A DNA stretch of 14,184 nt from an uncultured Eubacteriales bacterium (GTDB taxonomy: Bacteria > Bacillota > Clostridia > Oscillospirales > Oscillospiraceae), in contig URCB01000043.1 of the NCBI GenBank assembly GCA_900546255.1, positions 1 through 14,184 of the forward strand, written 5' to 3'. Within the stretch, counting starts at the first letter, position 1. Every line of letters begins with the position of its first letter. The position numbers and the translations under genes are program-made. The notes beneath the pieces were generated by a model that saw nothing but the letters and a program-made list of their open reading frames with translations, was not told where the DNA came from and searched no databases. Below are positions 6,568 through 13,477 of this stretch, piece after piece.

Positions 6568-9500
6568 TTACTTGGCCACGCCCTCGCAGAAGCGCATGAG
6601 GATGGTGGCAATCTGGGCACGGGTAGCATGACCGGCGGGGTTCAGGTTCCCGTCCATGCCCTCCACGATGCCCTCGGCCACGGCCCAGGTCATGGCCTCC
6701 TGGGCCCAGGACTGGATCTGGCCGGCGTCGGGGTAGCCGGAGAGATCGGCGGAGGCCGTGACATCATAGCCCTTGTTCTGGGCGTAACGGTACAGCATGG
6801 TCACCAGCTGTTCGCGAGTGAGGGTGTTCTCGGGGCCGAACTGGTTGTCGCCGATGCCGTTGACAATGTCGTTGGCGGCGGCCCAGATGACGGCGTCGGT
6901 GTACCACTGGCCAGCGGCCACGTCAGAGAAGTCGGCCTCGCCGGTGACGGCGGGCTCGCCCTCGAGACGATAGAGAATGGTCACCAGCATGCCGCGGGTG
7001 GTGGCGCTGTTGGGGGCGAAGCGGTTGTCGCCCACGCCGTTCATGAGGCCGTTCTCGTAGACGTACAGGACCTCGTCATAGAACCAGTCCCCTTCCTTCA
7101 CGTCGGTGAAAGGCATAGCCGGGGCGGGCTCCTGGGTCTCCACGAAGGTGGCCTTCACGGTCACCTGGCCGTTGGGCATGGTGAAGGTGTAGGTGCCATC
7201 GGCGTTTTCCGTCACCTTCACGGCGTCGCCGAAGCGGTCGGTGACGGTGATGGTGCCAACTGCATAGCCCTCGTCGGGGGTGGCGGTGAGGGTGACCTTA
7301 GCGCCGGCCTTGGCAGCGGCGGGGTCGGCGGTGACGGTGCCGCCCTCAGCGGCGGGAATGTCGATGCGGTAGTTGGGGTTGGCGGGGGGGATGTAGTTCC
7401 AGACGGCGGTGAAGATGGTGTTGGCGGTGATGGGCACCTGAGTGTCGGCGTCATAGGTCTTGCTGCCGTCGTTCCAACCCACGAAGTGGTTGTAGCCGTA
7501 ATCGCTGAGTGCGGCGGGAAGTTTATAGGTTCTTCCGCTCATCACAGTGGCAACATCCAGCACAGAGTTCCCATTCTTCACAGTGACAGAGAAGGAACCA
7601 TCGGGGGCCTTGGTGACAACATTTGCCTGAAGGGTGCCTTTGTTGTCCATGGTGCTCTCTACAAAGTAAATGGTGTTGTTGTTCGCATTATTTTGCAGGA
7701 CCATGGAAGAAGTACTGTCGATGGTTACTTTACCCTCTTTTTTGATCTCTACAGGATGCTTATAGCTTTCGCCATCCGTAGCCCAAATGGAGTCTTTCGG
7801 CAGACCCGTGCCACACTCCTTAACAGTGACTGCACTGTCATTTTCCAGTGTAATCTCTTTGGCGGTAACGCCCATCAACTGTGCGCCAGAGACAGAAACC
7901 TTAGAGTTATCCAGCGTAGCGGAATTGCAGCTGAATCCATTGGATGCGCAGTCCTCAATCTCAATGCTGGAATTGGTCAGCGCCCAGTCGCCGCCGTTGG
8001 AGAAGTTGCCTCCGATGTCCGTCGCCGTAATCTTAGAGTTGTTGAGAATGAACTTTCCGGGATCATCACTAGGATAGGTATCATCATCCCAAGAAGAAAT
8101 GGTTGCGTTGGAGACACCCTCCAAAATGATTTCCGCATTATTCAGCGTCAACGTAGTACCATACTGAACATCAATGCCGTAGCCACTGTCTCCAGTAATC
8201 TTCAGCGTTACATCGTTCAATGTAAGAGAACCCGTATTTTCCTTGACAGTAAAGGCATGGGTGCTCGGATTGGTTGCCGTGATGGTGCCTGTCCCTGTAA
8301 TGGTCACATCGCCTTTGATAGTATAGTTGGCGTTCTCCAGAGTGGCGTCCTTCAGCAGGGTGATGGTGCCGCCGTTAGTTGCAACAGCGTTCAGAGCCTC
8401 CGCCAGAGAGCCACTGCTGGTCTTGTCATCCTTCGTTGTCCAAGTGGCAACGTCGTCCTCACCCAGAGTGACCGCCGCAAAGGTAGACAGGTGCTTGGTG
8501 GTCCAGGTCAGGTTGCCGTCCTTCAGTTCGGCATTCATATCCTCCATGCCGCCGTTGTCGATGCAGTAGACCTTGGTGTTGTCAGCGGTTGCATCTTCAG
8601 GGGCGGGCACGGTAATGGTGATCCCAACATCCGTGGTCTTAGCAAAGAGTTCCTTTTCGCCTTCCTTGACGGTGACTTCCCAAGTGGGGGCGGCATCGTC
8701 TACGGCGCCCTTTGCCTCAATGGAGATGACCACAGGCGCGGTCACATCAGCCAGCTCGCCCAGGGCGGCGCTGTCCAGCTTGACAGAACCTGCCGCAGAG
8801 TTCACGGTAAGGCTGGGTGCGGTGGTCAGAGAGGTTGCAGCCTCTTTTGTGACGGTCAGCGTAGCAGAGGTTGCATCATCATCTGCCTTGGAGAGGTCCA
8901 CGACAACACCTTCGGAAGCAGTGGCATCAGCTTCTACATTATCAGGAGAAGCGATGGTAGTGTCTGCACCACCATAGGTGCCTTCCAGGGTAGCGGAAAC
9001 GCTTCCTTCCTCGGAAGTGTCCGGCTTAACGGCCATTTCGTTGTCGCCGAGTTCCTTGACGGTCCACGTTTTGGCATCCGCATCTTTAACAGCGGCATAC
9101 CCAGTAGGAATAAAATCACTGTCAGGCTGAGCGGAGAAAGTACCGCCTTGGATTGTAATGTCAGCGTCCTCATTGCTCGCAACAAAAGATCCATCTTGAT
9201 TGAAAACCTGGTGGCCGACCGAGATCGTTCCCGTTATGGTCGGCGTTCCGCTGATTTCAACGATGGGTTTATTGGTCGCGGCAGTATTATTATAAGTCAG
9301 TTTTACCGCCTGGAGTTCGCCAGTGATAGAGCCACCGGAAATCTTCGTCGTCGCACTGGTGCTGAGGTATGTCCAAGAAGTCACATCGCCTTCCAGCGTT
9401 CCCCCGTTGATGGTGGCATCACACCAGTTCTGAACAGCTTGTGTTTCAGACTTAACAACGGCACCCTCATTAATCTCCAGAATACCCTTTTCATCATTCT

Positions 9501-10074
9501 TTATAGCAATAAAATTATTCTGAGAAAACGTGCCGCCATTCAGAATGAGGGTAGCTTCTTGGTTGGGACCGTTGCAAATCAGAGAAGACCCACTCCAAGC
9601 AGGGGGGTTCTTGCCGGAATTATTTTCAACTTTACCTGCCTTAAAAGTTAAGGTTCCAGACTTATTCAGTACGGTGTAATAACTGGTTGTACTACTGGTG
9701 TCCGAACGTTTGATCGTACCGGTTTGCGCTTCGCTGCTATCCTGAATAGTAACCGTACCGCCATTGTTGGTGAGTGCCGGAGAGCTCTGTACCGTTCCGC
9801 CATCGATTGTAAAACCATTCAGATCAATCGTGACGGTAGTACCACTGCTAACCGTTACATTTGCGCTTACATCTGCCTGCAACGTAACAGTTTTTCCATT
9901 GGCATTATCAATCGCTGTTTGCAGCGAGGAATAGGTTGTATCCCCCACCTTAGCAACAACTGTATCGTCTGTTTCTTCGCCTTCCGCCGCCAACGCCGTA
10001 ACCGGCAACAAACTCATTGCCATGCACAGCGACAGAAATACGGCCAAAATTTTCTTTTTCACGTGTGTTTTCAT
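6568..10074 (-). CDS. Large exported beta-helix / InlB-repeat / SLH surface protein
   Basis: A secreted 1168-residue protein likely anchored to the cell wall through its C-terminus. A signal peptide (KKK, then a hydrophobic run, then VTALA) ends near residue 29. Two beta-helix-like regions follow, rich in short strands such as TLTLNNAEIILEG and NNGGTVTIQDSS: about residues 45-460 and 700-850. Each opens with a motif like SSLQTAIDNANGKTVTLQAD. Between them lies an Asp/Thr/Ala-rich section ending in WTTKHLSTFAAV. InlB-type repeats (FVGWNDGSKTYDADTQVPIT; AEGGTVTADPAAAKAGAKVT) occupy about 850-980, and three SLH domains 986-1168. ATG 10074 has no well-placed ribosome site. GTG 10062, four codons on, sits better behind AAAAGGATG, so either may be used. 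The role is probably adhesion or a surface layer; the ligand is unknown. Its own promoter and terminator make it monocistronic. Confidence 0.9.
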   Translation of the reverse strand: MKTHVKKKILAVFLSLCMAMSLLPVTALAAEGEETDDTVVAKVGDTTYSSLQTAIDNANGKTVTLQADVSANVTVSSGTTVTIDLNGFTIDGGTVQSSPALTNNGGTVTIQDSSEAQTGTIKRSDTSSTTSYYTVLNKSGTLTFKAGKVENNSGKNPPAWSGSSLICNGPNQEATLILNGGTFSQNNFIAIKNDEKGILEINEGAVVKSETQAVQNWCDATINGGTLEGDVTSWTYLSTSATTKISGGSITGELQAVKLTYNNTAATNKPIVEISGTPTITGTISVGHQVFNQDGSFVASNEDADITIQGGTFSAQPDSDFIPTGYAAVKDADAKTWTVKELGDNEMAVKPDTSEEGSVSATLEGTYGGADTTIASPDNVEADATASEGVVVDLSKADDDATSATLTVTKEAATSLTTAPSLTVNSAAGSVKLDSAALGELADVTAPVVISIEAKGAVDDAAPTWEVTVKEGEKELFAKTTDVGITITVPAPEDATADNTKVYCIDNGGMEDMNAELKDGNLTWTTKHLSTFAAVTLGEDDVATWTTKDDKTSSGSLAEALNAVATNGGTITLLKDATLENANYTIKGDVTITGTGTITATNPSTHAFTVKENTGSLTLNDVTLKITGDSGYGIDVQYGTTLTLNNAEIILEGVSNATISSWDDDTYPSDDPGKFILNNSKITATDIGGNFSNGGDWALTNSSIEIEDCASNGFSCNSATLDNSKVSVSGAQLMGVTAKEITLENDSAVTVKECGTGLPKDSIWATDGESYKHPVEIKKEGKVTIDSTSSMVLQNNANNNTIYFVESTMDNKGTLQANVVTKAPDGSFSVTVKNGNSVLDVATVMSGRTYKLPAALSDYGYNHFVGWNDGSKTYDADTQVPITANTIFTAVWNYIPPANPNYRIDIPAAEGGTVTADPAAAKAGAKVTLTATPDEGYAVGTITVTDRFGDAVKVTENADGTYTFTMPNGQVTVKATFVETQEPAPAMPFTDVKEGDWFYDEVLYVYENGLMNGVGDNRFAPNSATTRGMLVTILYRLEGEPAVTGEADFSDVAAGQWYTDAVIWAAANDIVNGIGDNQFGPENTLTREQLVTMLYRYAQNKGYDVTASADLSGYPDAGQIQSWAQEAMTWAVAEGIVEGMDGNLNPAGHATRAQIATILMRFCEGVAK

Positions 10075-10088
10075 CCTTTTATTTAGTT

Positions 10089-10145
10089 CTTTTCGCTGGG
10101 GTAGGGCGTCCGGCTCTCGATAGAACCACCTCCGCTCCGAAAAGT
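10089..10145 (-). promoter_or_regulatory. Structured leader of the large SLH gene
   Basis: In the roughly 107-base transcript leader (minus strand), TTTTCG (complement of 10094-10095 and flanking bases within 10138-10144) can pair with CGAAAA near 10090-10095, closing a domain. That domain contains a hairpin GGTTCT-ATCG-AGAGCC (complement of 10111-10126) with one G-U pair. The pairing is short and the class is not recognised; it may simply stabilise an abundant surface-protein mRNA. Confidence 0.3.
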
Positions 10146-10187
10146 ATACGTTTCCAAACGTGGAACTTTTGTGGATGTGTACGTTCA

Positions 10188-10216
10188 TCATACTGCAAAC
10201 CCGCCCGGTTTGCAAG
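10188..10216 (-). promoter_or_regulatory. Promoter of the large SLH gene (TTGCAA-17-TATGAT)
   Basis: On the minus strand: -35 TTGCAA (complement of 10211-10216), a 17-base spacer and -10 TATGAT (complement of 10188-10193). Transcription would begin near 10181. The other SLH gene upstream has the same -35 hexamer and spacer length, suggesting similar promoter strength or joint control. Confidence 0.7.
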
Positions 10217-10285
10217 GGTTTTTTCCAAAATGTCAAAACTGTTCCGTTTGTCTGCAAAATTACACCATTCCAAACCCCCGCCCAC

Positions 10286-10324
10286 AAAAAAAGGGCCCGG
10301 GATCCTCCGATCCCGGGTCCTTTT
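10286..10324 (-). terminator. Intrinsic terminator of the SLH-CAP gene
   Basis: A 12-bp stem with one G-U pair (10293-10304/10309-10320) and a 4-base loop is followed on the minus strand by seven T (complement of 10286-10292). It is 15 bases beyond the stop at 10340. Confidence 0.9.
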
Positions 10325-10339
10325 CCGCTGTTTGGTTGT

Positions 10340-11437
10340 TCAGCCCACGAAGAGCTGGGCCCAGTAGTGGCCAAACCCGTCCTCCGCCGGGGCATAGCCC
10401 AGGCCCATCTGGGTAAAGTCCTCGCTGAGGATGTTGGCCCGGTGGCCGTCGGAGGCCATCCAGCCCGCCACCACCTCCGCGGGGGTGGGGTAGCCGGCGG
10501 CGATGTTCTCCCCCGCCGCGCCATAGGCCACGCCGGCCTCGGTCAACGCGGTGAAGCAGCTGCGCCCGTCCGGCCGGGTGTGGGAGAAGAGGACGGGCAG
10601 CTCCCCGGCCCGGACCTGGGCCGCCTGGGTGAGGTTTTTCGCCAGGGTCAGGGGGGCCAGCCCCTCCTGGGCCCGGGCCTCGTTCACCAGGTCCAGGACG
10701 GCCTGCTGGAAGAGGACCTCCCCATAGGCGCCGTCAAAGCGCATGAGCATCACGGCCACCTGGGCCCGGGTGATGGTCCGGTCGGGGGAGAGGGTGGTGG
10801 CGGAGGTGCCGTTCATGATCCCCTGGGTATAGGCCCAGGAGACGGCCGCCTGGATCTGCGCCACGTCCGCCTCGTCGCTGAGGTAGTAGGGGTAGGCCGC
10901 CGCCAGGACCTGGTAGAGGGCCTCCTGGGTCACGTCCACAAAGGGGAGCTCCTCCCCGGCCTCTGCCGGGGCTTCCCCGGTGAGGTAGAGGGAGAACTGG
11001 TAGAGCATCTGGGCAAAGTCCATCCGGGGGGTGGGGCTGTCGGGGGCAAAGGTGGTGCGGTTATGGTCCCCCCCGTCCTGGGAGACGATCCAATCGGGGA
11101 AGATGTCGTTCTGGTAGGCCCACACCACAGCGTCCCCATAGTACGCCCCTTCGGGGATGTCCTGGAAGGGGGTCTCGCTGGCCACCGTGCCGGTGACGGC
11201 GGGGGAGCCTGCGTAGCGGTACAGGACCACGGTGAGCATGGCCCGGGTCATGCCGCTGTCGGGGGAGAAGGTGGTGGCACTGGTGCCGTTGAAGAGCCCT
11301 TTCTCCACCACATAGTCCACAGCGTCGCTGGCCCAGTGGCCGTCGGGCACGTCCTGGAACTGCGACGCCCCGGCGGGAATGGCCATGCCGATGCAAAGAA
11401 CCAGGGTGAGCAGCAGGGCAAGACAGCGTTTTTTCAT
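10340..11437 (-). CDS. Exported SLH-CAP (YkwD-like) surface protein
   Basis: A 365-residue secreted protein. The signal peptide MKKRCLALLLTLVLCIGMAI...AGAS ends near residue 25. Three SLH-type repeats follow: about 27-75 (FQDVPDGHWASDAV...TFSPDSGMTRA), 90-150 (FQDIPEGAYYGDAVVWAY...) and 165-233 (...WAYTQGIMNGTSATTLSPD). A C-terminal CAP/SCP domain (243-365) carries the usual cavity residues His286 (SHTRPDG), Glu310 (GENIAAGY), His332 (SDGHRANIL) and His357 (GHYWAQLF). The SLH repeats would hold it on secondary wall polymer; bacterial CAP domains of this type have no settled activity. ATG 11437 is chosen because AAAGGAG precedes it and it starts the signal peptide, although the frame is open further upstream. 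It is monocistronic, with its own promoter and terminator. Confidence 0.92.
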   Translation of the reverse strand: MKKRCLALLLTLVLCIGMAIPAGASQFQDVPDGHWASDAVDYVVEKGLFNGTSATTFSPDSGMTRAMLTVVLYRYAGSPAVTGTVASETPFQDIPEGAYYGDAVVWAYQNDIFPDWIVSQDGGDHNRTTFAPDSPTPRMDFAQMLYQFSLYLTGEAPAEAGEELPFVDVTQEALYQVLAAAYPYYLSDEADVAQIQAAVSWAYTQGIMNGTSATTLSPDRTITRAQVAVMLMRFDGAYGEVLFQQAVLDLVNEARAQEGLAPLTLAKNLTQAAQVRAGELPVLFSHTRPDGRSCFTALTEAGVAYGAAGENIAAGYPTPAEVVAGWMASDGHRANILSEDFTQMGLGYAPAEDGFGHYWAQLFVG

Positions 11438-11497
11438 GGTCCTCGCTCCTTTCCTCGTTTCGGAAATCGGGCCTGGGGCCCGTTGGTTGCTAGTTCC

Positions 11498-11526
11498 ATT
11501 GTACTGGTTCTTGCGGGGGATTGCAA
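11498..11526 (-). promoter_or_regulatory. Promoter of the SLH-CAP gene (TTGCAA-17-TACAAT)
   Basis: On the minus strand: -35 TTGCAA (complement of 11521-11526), a 17-base spacer and -10 TACAAT (complement of 11498-11503). The leader contains a small GC hairpin CGGGCC/GGCCCG (11468-11473/11477-11482) ahead of the ribosome site. Confidence 0.75.
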
Positions 11527-11681
11527 CTGTTTTTCTAGGATTTTCCCGCTTTTGGAGCACGCCGCGGAAGGCTCCCTCTCTCAAGCAGGCAAGCACGATC
11601 AGGAGGGCAAAGGCCTGCCTCTTCATAGGATTGCTGGAACACCAAAGGACAACAGACCTGCCGTGTTCCTTCTTATTAAAA
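11527..11681. other. Divergent intergenic segment, no gene seen
   Basis: About 150 bases lie between the SLH-CAP promoter (leftward) and the next rightward promoter. No ORF is credible. An inverted repeat GGAACAC/GTGTTCC (11635-11641/11663-11669) lies just before an AT-rich stretch leading into the promoter at 11682, and could be an operator or a weak leftover terminator. Confidence 0.4.
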
Positions 11682-11710
11682 TTGAATTTTTCTGCAAAGT
11701 ATGTTAGAAT
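11682..11710 (+). promoter_or_regulatory. Promoter P1, probable ancestral fic promoter (TTGAAT-17-TAGAAT)
   Basis: -35 TTGAAT (11682-11687), a 17-base spacer and -10 TAGAAT (11705-11710). Transcription would start at about 11717, inside the first CGTTGTA heptamer. It leads through an 80-base leader to a consensus AAGGAGG and the ATG at 11798, which begins a copy of the fic 5' end. Confidence 0.7.
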
Positions 11711-11715
11711 AAAAT

Positions 11716-11764
11716 CGTTGTATCGATAGGGAACCCTGAAAGAGGTCTTACAACGGTACCTATC
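11716..11764 (+). promoter_or_regulatory. Inverted repeat at P1 start: operator or RNA pseudoknot
   Basis: CGTTGTA (11716-11722) and TACAACG (11749-11755) are perfect complements around the predicted P1 transcription start. A second perfect pair, GATAGG (11725-11730) and CCTATC (11759-11764), interleaves with the first. As RNA the two stems would form an H-type pseudoknot or exclude one another. As DNA the heptamers could be a spaced repressor site. The same heptamer pair recurs at P2. Confidence 0.5.
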
Positions 11765-11787
11765 CGCGTCCAAGTGACCCATGACAA

Positions 11788-11815
11788 GGAGGTCCCCATG
11801 CCCTTAGAAAACAAA
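11788..11815 (+). repeat. 28-nt direct repeat, copy 1 (fic ribosome site and first codons)
   Basis: GGAGGTCCCCAT, then G, CCC, T and TAGAAAACAAA. It matches 12804-12831 at 26 of 28 positions. This copy keeps a proper ATG (11798-11800) five bases behind GGAGG. The two copies bracket the NYN gene and everything between promoter P2 and fic. Confidence 0.85.
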
Positions 11816-11902
11816 CGTCACTGTGTAAATTTAAGAATACGAGCGAAAAACACAGAAATTTCCCACAAAACGAAGGCAATTTATTTAAAACCGCAAAAAT
11901 AG
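11798..11902 (+). pseudogene. 34-codon ORF starting with a copy of the fic N-terminus
   Basis: The ATG at 11798 begins MPLENK, the same residues as in fic (residues 6-10 of the longest fic reading are PLENK). It then diverges completely into a Lys/Arg/Asn-rich tail and stops at 11902. It has a better ribosome site than fic itself (AAGGAGG, then TCCCC, then ATG) and lies behind promoter P1. It is most easily read as the 5' stump of fic left behind when the NYN segment was inserted. A genuine small leader peptide cannot be excluded. The tail is AT-rich and not recognised. Confidence 0.45.
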
Positions 11903-11906
11903 ATGG

Positions 11907-11935
11907 TTGATTTTTGAGCTCCAGGCGCATATTAT
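11907..11935 (+). promoter_or_regulatory. Promoter P2 of the NYN gene (TTGATT-17-TATTAT)
   Basis: -35 TTGATT (11907-11912), a 17-base spacer and -10 TATTAT (11930-11935), with more TATA sequence after it. Transcription would start near 11942, at the first base of the GTACAACG inverted repeat, leaving a leader of about 127 bases before the NYN start codon. Confidence 0.72.
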
Positions 11936-11940
11936 ATATA

Positions 11941-12043
11941 GTACAACGATGAGTGGCTTTTGTCCCTTCCGCCGTTGTACCATAAATAGGCCCTTGGTGC
12001 GTAAGCTCCCCACTGATCCGGGGTAAGCTGAGACCAGGGGCCT
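11941..12043 (+). ncRNA. Two-hairpin structured leader RNA of the NYN gene
   Basis: Hairpin 1 pairs GTACAACG with CGTTGTAC (11941-11948/11973-11980), then after an ATGA bulge GTGG with CCGC (11953-11956/11969-11972), over a 12-base loop. Hairpin 2 has an 11-bp stem with one G-U (11988-11998/12033-12043), an internal loop, AGCT/AGCT (12004-12007/12026-12029) and CCCC/GGGG (12008-12011/12020-12023) with an 8-base loop. No T-run follows, so it is not a terminator. CTCCC (12006-12010) is complementary to GGGAG (12053-12057), the NYN ribosome site, so refolding could hide that site. The class is unrecognised; a cis-regulatory leader is the simplest view and a separate small RNA is possible. Confidence 0.5.
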
Positions 12044-12068
12044 CATCATTTAGGGAGAGAACTTGAGC

Positions 12069-12776
12069 ATGACAAAAACTGCAATTCTGGTTGACGGAGC
12101 CTTTTACCGAAAAAGATCACGTTACCTTCGGGGAGAAAAATCCCCTACCGAACGCGCAAATGAATTGTATGCGTATTGCATGACGCATATACGAGATGAA
12201 AAATCTGATCCTTCTTATCATGAGGACCGTGAACTATACAGGATTTTTTATTACGACTGTCCTCCTCTCAAAAAAACAGTATATCATCCTGCGCTGAAAC
12301 GCGGTGTTGATTTTGGACGCTCTGATACATACAATTGGACCATATCTTTTTTTGAAGAGTTGAAGAAAAAGCGAAAGCTGGCACTCAGGATGGGCGTTCT
12401 CTCTGACGCCAATGCTCACTTTTCATTAAAGGCGGACAAAATTAAGGCTCTTTGTCAAAGTGAAATCACCATTGATGACTTGACAGAATCTGATTCCTCG
12501 ATTTCTTTCTCTCAAAAGGGCGTAGATATGCGCATTGGACTGGATATTGCCTCTTTGGCATACAAAAAGCAAGTAAACCAAATTATTTTGATTGCTGGAG
12601 ACAGCGACTTTGTGCCCGCCGCAAAGTTAGCTAGACGCGAAGGAATCGACTTTATTTTAGACCCTATGGAAGCAACCATACGTTCAGACCTTTTTGAACA
12701 CATTGATGGCTTAAAAACATGTTGGAAAAAAGAAAAACACGAAAAGAAGTGGATGGCTTCTGCCGAAAAACTGTAA
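12069..12776 (+). CDS. NYN-domain (PIN-like) putative ribonuclease
   Basis: A 235-residue cytoplasmic protein with NYN-type metal-dependent nuclease features. These are ILVDGAFY with Asp9 at the N-terminus, KGVDMRIGLDIASLAY with Asp153 and Asp159, and IILIAGDSDFVPAAKLARREG with Asp178 and Asp180. The cluster of acidic residues fits a one- or two-metal RNase site as in the PIN/FLAP superfamily. The middle (about 60-150) is Lys/Asp/Ser-rich and diverged, and a basic helix ends the protein. ATG 12069 is preferred; TTG 12063, two codons earlier and closer to AGGGAG, is possible. The gene is clearly AT-richer than its neighbours, suggesting horizontal acquisition. fic follows after 25 bases, so co-transcription is likely. 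The target RNA is unknown. Known NYN proteins act in RNA turnover and some serve as toxins or defence effectors. Confidence 0.85.
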   Translation: MTKTAILVDGAFYRKRSRYLRGEKSPTERANELYAYCMTHIRDEKSDPSYHEDRELYRIFYYDCPPLKKTVYHPALKRGVDFGRSDTYNWTISFFEELKKKRKLALRMGVLSDANAHFSLKADKIKALCQSEITIDDLTESDSSISFSQKGVDMRIGLDIASLAYKKQVNQIILIAGDSDFVPAAKLARREGIDFILDPMEATIRSDLFEHIDGLKTCWKKEKHEKKWMASAEKL

Positions 12777-12801
12777 ACCCTACATTACAACATAACCCAA
12801 A

Positions 12802-13419
12802 ATGGAGGTCCCCATACCCCTAGAAAACAAATGCCGCATCACCGACTCTTTAGAGTTGTCCCGCGTAGAAGAGAAGCTGGGCAAAACCAGAGCTAGAGAG
12901 CGCTTCGAATCCGGCGCCTTGGATGCCATGACCCCTGGAACAGTCCAAACCCTCCGGGAAATTCACCGAATTCTCTTCTCGGATCTTTACGACTTTGCCG
13001 GTCAGATCCGCACGGTGAACCTGGCCAAGGGGAACTTCCGCTTTGCCCCGGTGTTGTACCTGGAATCTGCCCTAGCCAGCATCGAGGCCATGCCGCAATC
13101 CACCTTCGATGAGATCATAGAAAAATACGTGGAAATGAACATTGCCCACCCCTTCCGGGAGGGCAACGGCCGCAGCGCTCGGATCTGGCTAGACCTAATC
13201 CTCAAAAAAGAACTGGGCCCTGTGGTGGATTGGAGCCTTGTGGACAAGACCGACTACCTCCTGGCCATGGAACGCAGCCCCATCAAGGACCTGGAGATCA
13301 AAACCGTGTTGAAAGCAGCTCTCACTGACCAAGTCAACAACCGGGAAGTCTTTATGAAGGGATTGGACACCAGTTATTCCTACGAGGGATACACAGCGTA
13401 CAAAACAAAAGATCTATAA
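12802..13419 (+). CDS. fic: Fic-family AMP-transferase, class III (self-inhibited) type
   Basis: A 205-residue Fic protein (longest reading), expected to transfer AMP from ATP to a target hydroxyl. The catalytic motif [12 protein letters not shown] (116-127) is complete, with catalytic His116. The flap region [22 protein letters not shown] (62-83) is present upstream. Near the C-terminus Ser191-xxx-Glu195-Gly196 (SYSYEG) matches the (S/T)xxxE(G/N) inhibitory motif of class III Fic proteins such as Neisseria NmFic, so no separate antitoxin may be needed. The only upstream ATG (12802) overlaps the GGAGG that should be its ribosome site. The family-like N-terminus P-L-E-N-K begins right after an ATA (12814-12816) placed exactly where ATG stands in copy 1. 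Translation may start at ATA or at this poor ATG. It is probably co-transcribed with the NYN gene. Confidence 0.9.
   Translation: MEVPIPLENKCRITDSLELSRVEEKLGKTRARERFESGALDAMTPGTVQTLREIHRILFSDLYDFAGQIRTVNLAKGNFRFAPVLYLESALASIEAMPQSTFDEIIEKYVEMNIAHPFREGNGRSARIWLDLILKKELGPVVDWSLVDKTDYLLAMERSPIKDLEIKTVLKAALTDQVNNREVFMKGLDTSYSYEGYTAYKTKDL
12804..12831 (+). repeat. 28-nt direct repeat, copy 2 (at fic start, ATG changed to ATA)
   Basis: GGAGGTCCCCAT, A, CCC, C, TAGAAAACAAA. It differs from copy 1 (11788-11815) at two positions; one of them turns the start codon ATG into ATA (12814-12816). The other is a silent third-position-like change (CCCTTA to CCCCTA, Leu kept). Confidence 0.85.
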
Positions 13420-13477
13420 GCCCGGGAATACGTCGCTGTGTGGTACTAGCATGATAATCTCTCCCCTCTGTTCCCCC

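Noticed and set aside
6628..9651. A 1007-codon open frame on the + strand opposite the large SLH gene
   Set aside because: It has no sensible domains and no ribosome site. The opposite strand encodes a protein with signal peptide, InlB and SLH repeats; the frame is open because of the repetitive, biased codons of that gene.
11438..11782. N-terminal extension of the SLH-CAP reading frame up to 11782
   Set aside because: It would put 115 unrelated residues before a perfect signal peptide and run through the gene's own promoter; the ribosome site supports ATG 11437.
11941..12043. CRISPR array or tandem-repeat RNA antitoxin upstream of the NYN gene
   Set aside because: There are no regularly spaced direct repeats; only inverted repeats and a single pair of shared heptamers are present.
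13453..13458. GATAAT as -10 box of a lipoprotein-gene promoter
   Set aside because: No acceptable -35 hexamer lies 16-18 bases upstream.
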